This document shows positions 37,034 through 45,863 of a stretch of 64,000 nt of DNA, piece after piece; the stretch's first letter is position 1, and each line of letters begins with the position of its first letter. Source of the stretch: Flavobacterium anhuiense. Lineage in GTDB: Bacteria; Bacteroidota; Bacteroidia; Flavobacteriales; Flavobacteriaceae. The stretch covers positions 501,599-565,598 of the forward strand of contig NZ_FMVC01000002.1 in NCBI RefSeq assembly GCF_900101855.1, written 5' to 3'. Under the pieces are notes generated by a model that did not search any database, had not been told where the DNA came from, and saw nothing but the letters and a program-made list of their open reading frames with translations. A program made the position numbers and the translations under genes.

Positions 37034-37423
37034 TCGGAACTTTTTGTATTCTCGAATATAATCTTCCTCGCTAAATTCACCCGAAGACAAAACTAGACAA
37101 ACACTTCCCGACGAGAAATTTTTAAGTTCACGCCAAATTCCCGAAACAATAAGCAAACCTACATTTGGTTTATTTAATGTAATTGTTTTGGTATTTTTCC
37201 CATCTTTCAAAACCACATCAAAACTGCCGCTTAGAGCTATTAAAAGTTCCTGCTGTTCAATATGCGCATGTCCTCCCCTTTTGCTTCCACTCGGCACATC
37301 ATACAAATAATATACTCTTTTGGAAACAAACGGAATCGTACTGCCTTCAACAACTGAAAGATTTCCTCTCCGATCTTGAATTTTTGGAATCTCGATCAAT
37401 TGAATGTCTGAAATATTCGTCAT
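37016..37423 (-). CDS. WxcM/FdtA-like sugar 3,4-ketoisomerase
   Basis: Small cupin of 135 residues that in its family converts dTDP-4-keto-6-deoxyglucose to the 3-keto isomer. Hallmarks: DRRGNLSVVEG, YDVPSGSKRGGHAHIEQQELLIALSG (His-rich active site, in parts) and GSFDVVLKDG. The product would be aminated at C3 by a DegT enzyme, which is found at 42178-43278. Start at 37423 is chosen because the ATG overlaps the stop codon of the upstream glycosyltransferase (TAATG) and fits the family; an ATG at 37450 would extend into that gene. Overlaps the convergent GT2 gene by 18 bases at its end. Confidence 0.85.
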   Translation of the reverse strand: MTNISDIQLIEIPKIQDRRGNLSVVEGSTIPFVSKRVYYLYDVPSGSKRGGHAHIEQQELLIALSGSFDVVLKDGKNTKTITLNKPNVGLLIVSGIWRELKNFSSGSVCLVLSSGEFSEEDYIREYKKFRLFKNR

Positions 37424-38505
37424 TAGTGATTGTTTAGAAGTTTTTTCCATTGATCTGAAATATGTTTTAAAGACAAATGTTTTACACTTTCAACCGCATT
37501 CTGTTTGCAAAAACGATATAATTCAGCGTCATCTACAAATCTATTCATTGCTTCGGCTAAATCTTTCGTGTTATGGTCTTCGACCAATAAACCATTAAAC
37601 TCATTCTGAATAATTTCTCGCGGTCCAGAATTGCAATCAACGGCAACAACTGGCGTTCCTAATGCTAATGATTCTATAACCGATAGCGGAAATCCTTCGT
37701 AATAACTTGTCAAAATTGTAAATTTTGCTTCTCGAACTTCTTCAAAAGGATTTTCTTTGAATGGAAGAATCTTAACATAACCATTCAAATTAAAAGTTTT
37801 AATTTTCTGCTGAATAAAATCTGCATCATCTCCAGATCCCATCAAATGTAATTGATATCCTTTTTCATATAATTTTGATTGAGAAAAAGCTTCTAACATC
37901 AGTGTAAAATTTTTCACTTTTTCTTCAAATCTTCCAAAATATAAAATTACTTTTTTGGTTTCTAAGACTTCTTTTTTCAATTCTTCTTCTTCAATAGAAA
38001 ACGGATTGTAAATGGTAATGGTGTTTTTAAGTTCGTATAACTTATTTATTTTTTCCTCTATTGCCTTTGAAACACAGACTAAAGCTTGAACATTCTCATA
38101 AAGTATTTTCGACCAAAACTTTGAAGAAGGAAAATATTCTTTAAAATTATAACTGTGAACGATATAATAGATTTTTGAATTGCGGTAAATAAATTTAGTA
38201 ATTAGTTCTCGCAACAAAATATTTCTCGTTCTGCTGTCAATAACAATATCAATATTATTTTGGTTTAAATAATTCCTTAACAGTTTTCCTTTTTTTAATT
38301 TTCTAAAAACAGAAAATGAACCCGCACTTTCTTTTTCTAAATTGAACAAAGCTCCAGTATATTCATAATCTATATCGTCATTGACAATTATGGAATGAAC
38401 TTCAAAACCAGAACTTTCTAACATGAAAGTAAGCAAACCTGCAAAACGTTCTGCACCTCCTTTTCCAAGAGAAATCGAAACAATAGCAACTTTCTTTTTA
38501 TTCAT
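37423..38505 (-). CDS. glycosyltransferase family 4
   Basis: GT-B fold glycosyltransferase of 360 residues. N-terminal VAIVSISLGKGGAERFAGLL is the acceptor-side GGAER loop. The C-terminal domain has VILYFGRFEEKVKNFTLML (GRfxxxK), LMGSGDD, ILTSYYEGFPLSVIESLALGTPVVA, and the EX7E-type acidic pair (EGFPLSVIE). The ATG at 38505 (MNKKKV) places this loop at residues 12-18; an ATG at 38538 is also in frame. Probably acts in the polysaccharide locus with a nucleotide sugar donor. Confidence 0.88.
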   Translation of the reverse strand: MNKKKVAIVSISLGKGGAERFAGLLTFMLESSGFEVHSIIVNDDIDYEYTGALFNLEKESAGSFSVFRKLKKGKLLRNYLNQNNIDIVIDSRTRNILLRELITKFIYRNSKIYYIVHSYNFKEYFPSSKFWSKILYENVQALVCVSKAIEEKINKLYELKNTITIYNPFSIEEEELKKEVLETKKVILYFGRFEEKVKNFTLMLEAFSQSKLYEKGYQLHLMGSGDDADFIQQKIKTFNLNGYVKILPFKENPFEEVREAKFTILTSYYEGFPLSVIESLALGTPVVAVDCNSGPREIIQNEFNGLLVEDHNTKDLAEAMNRFVDDAELYRFCKQNAVESVKHLSLKHISDQWKKLLNNH

Positions 38506-38550
38506 GTTTTTAACCGAAAAAGTAAATATATTTGTCAAATATACATATAA

Positions 38551-39687
38551 ATGAAAGTTTTACTGGTAGGCGAATACAGCCATTTGCACAATTCTTTAAA
38601 AGATGGTTTGAAGGCTTTAGGACATGAAGTTTTTATTATTGGTCATAAGGACGGTTTTAAAAATTTTCCTGTAGATTTTCCTATCCAAAAAAAATGGGAT
38701 TCTGGTTTACCAAAAAAAGTAAAAGTTGCCGTTTATAAAATCTCGGGATTTGATATCACTTCTTATCTGACTTTTAGACAATTTTTAAAATTTGAAAAAC
38801 AATGTTCTGGTTTTGATGTTGTCCAACTCATTAACGAAAACAGCTTCTATTGTACTTATCATTTTGAGAAAAAAATCATTTCGTATCTCTTAAAAAATAA
38901 CCAAAAACTTTTTCTTTTAAGTACCGGTTATGATTATCTAAATGTGAAATATTGCTTCGAAAATCCTAATTTTAAATCTGTAATTCCGCTATATCTTAAT
39001 CATAAGATTGATAAAAAGTCTTTTGGAAATGTTTTGAAATTCCGTGAAAAAGCTTTTTTAAAACTCCATCAGTTTATTTACAAAAACATAAACGGAATTA
39101 TTGCTACAGATTTAGATTATCATCTTCCATTACAAGGAAATAAGAAATATTTAGGGATGATTCCGAATCCTATTAATATTGGAAAACTTCATTTCGAACC
39201 GCTTAATATTCATGACAAAATTGTTATTTTTCACGGAATCAACAATGAAAATTATTTAAAAAAGGGAAATGACTATTTTGAAAAAGCTTTAGAAATAATT
39301 GAGCAAAAATATGCTTCAAAAATCGAAATTATAACGGTTCGCAGTATTCCTTACGCTGAATATATCAATCTTTACAACAGCTGTCATATTTTACTGGATC
39401 AGATTTATGCGTATGATCAAGGTTATAATGCATTAGAAGCAATGGCAAAAGGAAAAGTAGTTTTTACAGGTGCCGAAAAAGAATTCACAGCAAGATATAA
39501 TCTTTCTGAAAAAGTCTGCATAAATGCCATTCCGGACGTTGATTATCTGGTTAGCGAATTATCTTTTTTAATTGAAAATCCAGAAAAAATTACTGCAATC
39601 GGAAGAAGAGCTAGAGATTTTATTGAAAGAGAACATGATTATGTGAAAATTGCTCATCATTATCAAGATATCTGGATAAATAATTAA
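38551..39687 (+). CDS. glycosyltransferase-like protein (GT-B)
   Basis: Protein of 378 residues that begins MKVLLVGEYSHLHNSLKDGL, typical of GT-B N-terminal domains. The C-terminal half has VIFHGINNENYLKKGNDYF, IEIITVRSIPYAEYINLYNSC and LDQIYAYDQGYNALEAMAKGKVVF with an EAMAKG motif, all seen in GT1/GT4-like transferases. It is more divergent than the neighbouring transferase, so the exact family is uncertain. Divergently transcribed from the GT4 gene with a 45-base gap. A strong bidirectional terminator follows. Confidence 0.75.
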   Translation: MKVLLVGEYSHLHNSLKDGLKALGHEVFIIGHKDGFKNFPVDFPIQKKWDSGLPKKVKVAVYKISGFDITSYLTFRQFLKFEKQCSGFDVVQLINENSFYCTYHFEKKIISYLLKNNQKLFLLSTGYDYLNVKYCFENPNFKSVIPLYLNHKIDKKSFGNVLKFREKAFLKLHQFIYKNINGIIATDLDYHLPLQGNKKYLGMIPNPINIGKLHFEPLNIHDKIVIFHGINNENYLKKGNDYFEKALEIIEQKYASKIEIITVRSIPYAEYINLYNSCHILLDQIYAYDQGYNALEAMAKGKVVFTGAEKEFTARYNLSEKVCINAIPDVDYLVSELSFLIENPEKITAIGRRARDFIEREHDYVKIAHHYQDIWINN

Positions 39688-39718
39688 AAAAGAGAATCAA
39701 AAATTCTCTTTTTTAATT
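39682..39718. terminator. bidirectional terminator between converging genes
   Basis: Perfect 16-bp stem aattaaaaaagagaat/attctcttttttaatt with a 5-base loop. The terminator overlaps the stop codon of the plus-strand glycosyltransferase gene. Confidence 0.9.
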
Positions 39719-39731
39719 ATTACTAAAGAAG

Positions 39732-40763
39732 TTATTTCTTTTGTTGTATTAATATTTTTACCTGCGATTTTAATTCTTCTATTTCTTTATTTTGCTGAAT
39801 CAAATACAGTGTAAGCTCTTCAATTTTTTCTTGTTGTACTTTAGACATTTCTCCAAGTTCTAAACCATGTTCAGCAATTTCTTTCGCGGATGGTACATTT
39901 TTTAAGTGCCCATTTTTTTTAATATAACTTTCTACTTCTTTTAAATTATCAAGTTTATAATCTGAGGCAAAAACATAATCTGCCCAAGTGTTATATACTT
40001 TTATTTCTTCAGCACGGATTTTTCCTTTTACGGAAAGCCTATAAGAATCTGAACCATCAACAAAATTAGATGTACCAATACCAATACTTCCCATTGACAC
40101 AACATTACCTTCCACAAATGCACTACCCGAACCGTCCAAAAATGTTGAACCGCATTTTCCTCCTTTAATAACTAACTTATACTTTGCATTTTCATCAGAA
40201 GTAAGACTTTCATAGCTTGAGCCTATTATTAATTTTGTATTAGACTGAGGAAGTGAAACATGACTAAAACTACAGCCATCTGAACCTGTATCTTCAGAAA
40301 CTTTAAATACATTTCTCTGGGTATTATCATTTATTTCAAATCCCCCATATCCTCCTGTCTCAGCATAACTTCTAAATCTCTGGTTATCTCCTCTATCATC
40401 AATAGAAAACCAAAACATTGACTTACCGTTTATATTTGAAGAAGGAAAATCATAAAAATTCATCATTCTATTTGTTGCATTTACAAAACTTCCTGCATTA
40501 AACACAATTGTTTTATTTCCTCTGTCAGTTGCATTTGAAAATGTTTGTCCATTTGCAAGACTTGCACCAGAAAAAGTGACATTCCCATTAATTTCCAATT
40601 TTGCTGTAGGATTTGTAGTTCCTATCCCAACATTGGTATTAGATGTTGGTGAATTTGCTAAAATACTAGCAGCTCCACCTGTGCCCGTACTGATTTGAGC
40701 TTGTAATTCTGAAGCAGCTAGAAACAAAATCGCTGCATAAATTGTAGTGGTAATTTTTTTCAT
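39732..40763 (-). CDS. secreted protein with tail-fibre-like repeats and coiled-coil C-terminus
   Basis: Exported protein of 343 residues. Signal peptide MKKITTTIYAAILFLAASEL ending LQAQ. Phage tail fibre-type motif NVGIGTTNPTAKLEINGNV recurs later as GSIGIGTSNFVDGSDSYRLSVKGK. The C-terminus is a coiled coil (VQQEKIEELTLYLIQQNKEIEELKSQVKILIQQKK, in parts), suggesting a trimer. Such proteins are common and variable in Bacteroidota; role unknown, perhaps a surface fibre. The ATG at 40763 is preferred to 40859 since it opens the signal peptide. Lies among polysaccharide genes but with no motif tying it to sugar chemistry. Confidence 0.82.
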   Translation of the reverse strand: MKKITTTIYAAILFLAASELQAQISTGTGGAASILANSPTSNTNVGIGTTNPTAKLEINGNVTFSGASLANGQTFSNATDRGNKTIVFNAGSFVNATNRMMNFYDFPSSNINGKSMFWFSIDDRGDNQRFRSYAETGGYGGFEINDNTQRNVFKVSEDTGSDGCSFSHVSLPQSNTKLIIGSSYESLTSDENAKYKLVIKGGKCGSTFLDGSGSAFVEGNVVSMGSIGIGTSNFVDGSDSYRLSVKGKIRAEEIKVYNTWADYVFASDYKLDNLKEVESYIKKNGHLKNVPSAKEIAEHGLELGEMSKVQQEKIEELTLYLIQQNKEIEELKSQVKILIQQKK

Positions 40764-40880
40764 GTTATTGGCAATTTTTAAAAATTTTCCTTCAAATTTA
40801 ATCAAATGCACATCCATATGTAAATCCCTACAATTATTTATAAAGAATTTTATTAACAACTAAAACATACATAAGAGACG

Positions 40881-42176
40881 TTAAGAAAGCTCCTCTGATT
40901 TTTTCTTTAAAACTGATCTAAAACACAAAAACAATATAATAAAATAAATAAGATTATTCAGTGCATAAGCCATAACAACGCCTTCAATTTGAAATTCTTT
41001 TATAAAATACAAACTAGAAAAATATAAGACTGACAACGAAAAGAATTCGGTTAAAATAAACATCAAAGTCTTTCTTTTTGCGAAAAACTGATACCCCAAA
41101 ATTAAAGCGCAAACTTTAAAAACATCACCAAAAAGCTGCCAAAAAAACAAATAGGTTACAGGTAAAAATTCTTTTGTAAAAAGCAATTGAATAACAAAAA
41201 AGCGACTAAAATAAAGTACTGCCAACGCAAGTACAAAAACTGGTAAAATATATTTATAGTACTGAAAAAAAATAGTTTTAGTTTCCTGATTATTTTGGGC
41301 TTTGGATAATTTTGGCAGGAAATAAACACTCAAAATTGCACTGACAAACATTAAATAATAGCTTGAAATTCGCGTCATGGTTTCCCAATATCCAGCTTGT
41401 TCTATTCCTAAATCCTGAATAATATGATTTCGAATTGCAAGAAATACAAAAGGACCGAAAACAGACGAAACCAGTGTCATTAAAGAATAAGCCGAAAGAT
41501 TTTTCAAAACTTTGAAATCGAAGACATCTAATTTTATAAATTGAAAAATCTGAATCTCTTTTTGAACTAAATAAAACGTGATAAAAAACAGCAATGATGG
41601 AGCAATTATAATAGCCATTAAAGCTCCAATGGTTTTGAATTGAATTATAAGAAAAACAGAAGTCAACAGCCCTACAATGTTTCCAATAATATTAATACTA
41701 ATTACTTTTTTAAACTTGCCTAAACCATTAATTACAGAAATAAAAAATATAGAAAGTCCGTAAGTTGGCAAGACAAACGATAAGGCTTTAAAAACAATTA
41801 AATATTCTGTATTATCTCCAAAGATTTTTTCATTCCAATAAGAAGCTGAACAAAAAAGAATGATGCTTAAAAGAATCGCAACTCCTACTAAAGCAATAAA
41901 AACGGTCGAAATTATTTTTTGAAGTTCAATTCTACTTTTTTCGCTTTCAGCAGTGTATTTTACAATTCCATTTTGAAAACCTAAAGTGGCGATATTTTCC
42001 AATGAAGTCAAAAAATTGCGAAGATTTCCAACTAGAGCCATTCCGCTTGGCCCAACAAAAACTGCTAATATTTTTGAAGTAATTAATCCAATTCCGATTT
42101 TTAAAGCAACACTTAAACTGTTTAAAGAAGTAATCTTAAACAAATTCGTTTGAATTATTTTTCTGTAAAAACTCAA
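40881..42176 (-). CDS. Wzx-type polysaccharide flippase
   Basis: Integral membrane protein of 431 residues with about 12 membrane segments of the MOP/Wzx superfamily. Early motif GPSGMALVGNLRNFLTSLENIATLGFQNGIVKY (in parts) resembles O-antigen flippases, which move undecaprenyl-linked repeat units across the inner membrane. Segments continue to FIILFLCFRSVLKKK. The start codon lies one base after the end of the aminotransferase gene (stop at 42178-42180), so the two are translated together. The substrate would be the glycan built by the neighbouring transferases. Confidence 0.88.
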   Translation of the reverse strand: MSFYRKIIQTNLFKITSLNSLSVALKIGIGLITSKILAVFVGPSGMALVGNLRNFLTSLENIATLGFQNGIVKYTAESEKSRIELQKIISTVFIALVGVAILLSIILFCSASYWNEKIFGDNTEYLIVFKALSFVLPTYGLSIFFISVINGLGKFKKVISINIIGNIVGLLTSVFLIIQFKTIGALMAIIIAPSLLFFITFYLVQKEIQIFQFIKLDVFDFKVLKNLSAYSLMTLVSSVFGPFVFLAIRNHIIQDLGIEQAGYWETMTRISSYYLMFVSAILSVYFLPKLSKAQNNQETKTIFFQYYKYILPVFVLALAVLYFSRFFVIQLLFTKEFLPVTYLFFWQLFGDVFKVCALILGYQFFAKRKTLMFILTEFFSLSVLYFSSLYFIKEFQIEGVVMAYALNNLIYFIILFLCFRSVLKKKSEELS

Positions 42177-42177
42177 A

Positions 42178-43278
42178 TTAGTATTGATTTAAAATTTCAA
42201 TAATATAATCCACTTCAGATTCAGTCAAAACTGGACTTATAGGCAGACTTAAAGCCTCTTTATGAATCTTTTCAGTTATCGGAAATGACAAATTATTCCA
42301 TTGCGAAAAAGCTTTTTGCTTATGCGGAGGAATCGGATAATGAATTACAGTTTGAATATTATTTTGAGTTAAATATTCTTGAAGCTTTTCTCTGTTTTCT
42401 GTTCGAATAACAAACAAATGAAAAACATGATTATTGGAGAAATCCCAAAATGGCAACACTATTTTATGGTTTTTAATTTCTTTTAAATAGCGCTCTGCAA
42501 TGGCTCTTCGTTTTTCATTATCCGAATCTAAGTTTGGTAATTTCAGATTTAAAAATCCAGCCTGCAATTCGTCTAGTCTTGAATTTACTCCAACAAATTC
42601 ATTGTGATATTTTTTTTCCGAGCCATAATTTCGAAGCGAAAAAAGAACTTTTGCTAATGCTTCATCATTTGTTGTAATTGCTCCTCCGTCGCCGAGACAG
42701 CCCAGATTTTTTCCCGGGTAAAAACTGTAAGCGATTGCAGATTTTAGATTATAGATTTTAGATTTTAGATTTTTCTCTACGCCATGAGATTGCGCAGCAT
42801 CTTCTACAACAATTAAACTGTGTTTTTCTGCAAGCTCATTTATCTTATTCATTTCAGCCAATTGTCCGTATAAATGAACCGCTAAAATGGCTTTTGTCTT
42901 TGGAGTGATTTTTTCGGGAATTAATTCTGGATTTATATTGTAAGTTTCTAATCTTGGTTCAACCAAAACAGGAACTAAATCGGCTTGTAAAATGGCTAGA
43001 ATACTTGCAATATAAGTGTTGGCAGGAACAATAACCTCATCACCTTTTTTGAGTTTTCCGAGTTCGATATAGCCTTTAAAAATGAGAACCAAAGCATCAA
43101 AACCATTTCCGACTCCAATACAAAATTTTGATTGGCAATATTCAGCAAAAGCTTTTTCAAATGTTTCCACTTCTTTTCCTAAAATATACCAGCCGTTGTC
43201 TAAAACCGATTTCAATTTTTCTTGAAATGCAGTTTCATACGGTTTGTTTATTTTTTTTAGGTCTAAGAATGGTATCAC
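42178..43278 (-). CDS. DegT/DnrJ/EryC1/StrS sugar aminotransferase
   Basis: PLP aminotransferase of 366 residues for a nucleotide-linked keto sugar. Key features are VPANTYIASILAILQADL, DAAQSHG (Asp and Gln of the cofactor pocket), SFYPGKNLGCLGDGGAI with the catalytic Lys, and NSRLDELQAGFL. With the FdtA-like isomerase at 37016-37423 it probably makes a 3-amino-3,6-dideoxy sugar. Between SHG and the Lys motif the usual GS-rich sequence is replaced by residues KNLKSKIYNLKS, encoded by a heptamer array (42739-42774). The gene overlaps the GNAT gene upstream by 4 bases (ATGA). Confidence 0.92.
   Translation of the reverse strand: MIPFLDLKKINKPYETAFQEKLKSVLDNGWYILGKEVETFEKAFAEYCQSKFCIGVGNGFDALVLIFKGYIELGKLKKGDEVIVPANTYIASILAILQADLVPVLVEPRLETYNINPELIPEKITPKTKAILAVHLYGQLAEMNKINELAEKHSLIVVEDAAQSHGVEKNLKSKIYNLKSAIAYSFYPGKNLGCLGDGGAITTNDEALAKVLFSLRNYGSEKKYHNEFVGVNSRLDELQAGFLNLKLPNLDSDNEKRRAIAERYLKEIKNHKIVLPFWDFSNNHVFHLFVIRTENREKLQEYLTQNNIQTVIHYPIPPHKQKAFSQWNNLSFPITEKIHKEALSLPISPVLTESEVDYIIEILNQY
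42739..42774. repeat. heptamer array inside the aminotransferase coding sequence
   Basis: Plus strand reads agatttt, agattat, agatttt, agatttt, agatttt in exact 7-base register. The minus strand (aaaatct) is the same unit as the intergenic array at 55973-56014. It is in frame and open. Confidence 0.7.
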
Positions 43279-44222
43279 TTTATTTCTATTTTATAAAAAT
43301 CCTGATTGTAAACAGAACAGCCTAATTCTTCCTTCTGAGCTAAAAGCCCTTGATTATAGCCTAATTCATTTTCTTCACCCACAATTCCCATATCAAAGAA
43401 ATGTTTTCCTTTTCGTTTGTATTTGTGAATCAGATTGATGAATAAAAAATCTAGTGCGCGAAATTCTTCTCCTATTTTTGAAGTGGCGCCATATTGCGAT
43501 TTTACGACATTTTTGGTTTCAAAAATCGTTATTCCAGCTATAATTTCATCATTTCTATAAGCAGAATATTGTCTGATATTTTTAGGAAATTTAGATTTCA
43601 AAAATGCAATTTCTTCTTTGGAATGCACTGGCTTTACATTAAATTTTTCTGCTAATCTTGGCTCAAGAATTTTTTCCCAAAATGGATCAAAATTTTCTTC
43701 TTCAAAAATATCCAAATCTAAATTTTCGATTCTTCTAAAATGCTTCATTTTGCTTTTAGAAATCTTTAAAGGAGCTTGCAGATTAACTGCTAAATTCATT
43801 TCTTTTCGTTCTAGAATCGCTCCCCTTTTCAACAAAAAAAAATCCATTGCTGCGTTTCCTTCAGAAAAATAAAAATTCGGAACTGGCTTATAATAAAAAG
43901 TATTGACTTGGTTTTCTTTCAAAAAAAGTAAAATTTCATCTAAAATGGATTCAACCTTTTCTGCTTTCAATTTCGGCAAATAAATCAATCCTCCGTATGT
44001 AAGACCTTGATGCGAATAAATGGCATTTTCTTTTTTATTCGCAGGAAGAATAGCACGCAGTTTTTCATCTTCAAATACTAAAAGCGAAAAATCTTCAAAA
44101 CGATCTTTATGATATTCCATAAAATCGCGGTGAAACAAAAACGTGGCATTTTTGGACTGGGCGACAAAATCGTTCCAAATTGAATAATCTTCTTGAGAAT
44201 ACTTTTTTATGGTGTATTTCAT
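43275..44222 (-). CDS. FemAB-like GNAT acyltransferase
   Basis: Protein of 315 residues related to GNAT/FemAB acyltransferases: two GNAT-like halves, with YSHQGLTYGGLIYLP in the first, and SAYRNDEIIAGITIFETKNVVKSQYGATSK and FFDMGIVGEENELGYNQGL in the second. The likely role is N-acylation of the amino sugar produced by the DegT enzyme, encoded in the next gene. Family and context support this, but the donor is not known. The stop codon overlaps the DegT start by 4 bases (ATGA), implying coupled translation. Confidence 0.78.
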   Translation of the reverse strand: MKYTIKKYSQEDYSIWNDFVAQSKNATFLFHRDFMEYHKDRFEDFSLLVFEDEKLRAILPANKKENAIYSHQGLTYGGLIYLPKLKAEKVESILDEILLFLKENQVNTFYYKPVPNFYFSEGNAAMDFFLLKRGAILERKEMNLAVNLQAPLKISKSKMKHFRRIENLDLDIFEEENFDPFWEKILEPRLAEKFNVKPVHSKEEIAFLKSKFPKNIRQYSAYRNDEIIAGITIFETKNVVKSQYGATSKIGEEFRALDFLFINLIHKYKRKGKHFFDMGIVGEENELGYNQGLLAQKEELGCSVYNQDFYKIEIK

Positions 44223-44224
44223 GC

Positions 44225-44827
44225 CTATTTATGATCAAATGCTTTTAAATGCCATTTATACTTTACTGCCATTAATCTAATCACAATAATCACAAGCGAG
44301 GTAACTAAATATAAAATGTCGTCGTTTAAATTTAGTTTTCGCAATCCAAAAAATACCATTCCGCCAAAAATACAGATTGTGGCATAAATTTCTTCTCTAA
44401 AAACGTTTGGAATTTCGTTGCACAAAATATCACGAATTACGCCTCCAAAACAAGCTGTCATGGTGCCAAGGGCAATGCAAATTGCGGGATGAAGTCCAGT
44501 TAAAATTCCTCTTTCTAAACCAATTAAAGTAAAAACTCCGAGCCCGATTGTATCAAAAAGAAACAATGAAGTTCGAAGCTTATCGAAACTTTTTCTAAAA
44601 AGAATCGCTAGAAAAAATCCTAAAATGATCACATACACATATTGCATGTCACGCATCCAGCCCACAGGAGTTCTTCCGATTAAGACATCGCGAAGTGTTC
44701 CGCCTCCAACGGCAGTTACAAATGCAATGATAAAAACCCCAAACGGATCTAGTTTTTTGTGCATTGCGGTCAAGGCACCTGACATTGCAAACGCCATTGT
44801 CCCAATAATATCAAGTAAGTGAAACAT
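44225..44827 (-). CDS. trimeric intracellular cation channel-like protein (UPF0126)
   Basis: Integral membrane protein of 200 residues with seven predicted segments in two repeats. Family hallmarks: GTMAFAMSGALTAMHKKLDPFGVFIIAFVTAVGGGTLRDVLIGRTPVGW (in parts), and the second half-repeat ICIALGTMTACFGGVIRDILCNEIPNVFR. Members are K+ channels of the TRIC type. The preferred start is ATG 44827. It lies 2 bases past the GNAT start region, on the same strand, and may share its transcript. Confidence 0.9.
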   Translation of the reverse strand: MFHLLDIIGTMAFAMSGALTAMHKKLDPFGVFIIAFVTAVGGGTLRDVLIGRTPVGWMRDMQYVYVIILGFFLAILFRKSFDKLRTSLFLFDTIGLGVFTLIGLERGILTGLHPAICIALGTMTACFGGVIRDILCNEIPNVFREEIYATICIFGGMVFFGLRKLNLNDDILYLVTSLVIIVIRLMAVKYKWHLKAFDHK

Positions 44828-44840
44828 TTTTTTTGAGTTA

Positions 44841-44872
44841 CAAAGATGCAAAGGGTCAAAGTTACAAAGTTG
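44841..44872. repeat. octamer array (CAAAGNNN)
   Basis: Four perfect-register units: caaagatg, caaagggt, caaagtta, caaagttg. Located 14 bases upstream of the channel gene start on the minus strand, so it may overlap its promoter. Confidence 0.75.
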
Positions 44873-44911
44873 TACCGAATAATCTTAACAACTCTTACTC
44901 ATAAACGTTTC

Positions 44912-45757
44912 TTATTTTTTCACGTAAATCGGACTTCTTTTTAATAAATAAGAAATAGAATCCATCCAACCGTCTTTTACTGCCAGCAAAGGCTTACGGG
45001 TTTGTGAATAGATTTTATCTGTATTTCTATACATGTCAAAATAGACCGTATAATAGTAATACGTCTGATTGTTTGCGGTTGTTGTAGAAATATCATTTGT
45101 GGTTACTTTTTTGTTGTTGTCGCTCACTTTTGCATTTCCGCTGTTATATGTGGTAGCTGTAGTACCGGTTCCAATTGTGTATGAAACTTTTGCGGCCACA
45201 ATGTTATCAACTCCTAATATTTTTTCAAGATCTTCTATTGGCGTTTCGTCAATGTTATTATGGTCGATTCCAGCTTTGTGCAACAAACTATTTGTTGTTC
45301 TTAAATCCTGAACTGTTAGCGGAAAAATGTTTGAAGATTTATCTAACAATTTGTTGTACAAATCGTTTTGAGCAAATTTTGCCATATCTTCAGAACCTTG
45401 CTGATTATCTGCATTTACATACGGAATTGGCAATACGGCAATTGTATTACGTTTCATCTCAGCGCTTGCAATATTTGTACTTTGATCAGCACTGCTAGTG
45501 TTTGGAGAAATATCAAAGGTTTGAGATCTTCCGCTTGCAAAATCAATTTTGGCAATCTGAGAAACGTCTAGCGAAATCTGAACGGTCTCTCCCGGAAGTG
45601 AATATTCTACTGTTTTATCAGACATTTTTAAAACTGTGCATTCAATAATCTGATAATCTCTTTTTATAATTTTATCTAATTTTTTTCCGCTTTGGGCAAA
45701 ACTCACAAAAGCAGACAATAGTACTAGTAATACGAGAAAAGGCTTTGTAATTTTCAT
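44912..45757 (-). CDS. secreted protein, possibly CsgG/FlgO-like
   Basis: Exported protein of 281 residues with signal peptide ending SFAQ (about residue 22). A first beta domain (TVLKMSDKTVEYSLPGETVQISL) precedes a second with NTIAVLPIPYVNAD, KFAQNDLYNKLL and LRTTNSLLHKAGID. The latter resembles the nucleotide/peptidoglycan-like core seen in CsgG and FlgO-type proteins, which polymerise in the outer membrane or bind there. I am not sure of the family. A low-complexity Thr/Asn stretch (about 205-230) follows. Function unknown. Confidence 0.7.
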   Translation of the reverse strand: MKITKPFLVLLVLLSAFVSFAQSGKKLDKIIKRDYQIIECTVLKMSDKTVEYSLPGETVQISLDVSQIAKIDFASGRSQTFDISPNTSSADQSTNIASAEMKRNTIAVLPIPYVNADNQQGSEDMAKFAQNDLYNKLLDKSSNIFPLTVQDLRTTNSLLHKAGIDHNNIDETPIEDLEKILGVDNIVAAKVSYTIGTGTTATTYNSGNAKVSDNNKKVTTNDISTTTANNQTYYYYTVYFDMYRNTDKIYSQTRKPLLAVKDGWMDSISYLLKRSPIYVKK

Positions 45758-45863
45758 TTGTTTGGAGATTTATGAATTAATTATCTATATATAAATTTAC
45801 GAAGAAATTTTAAAAAATTATCAGTAAAAATTAGAAAAATTCAACAATTCTTCAAGAAAAAAA

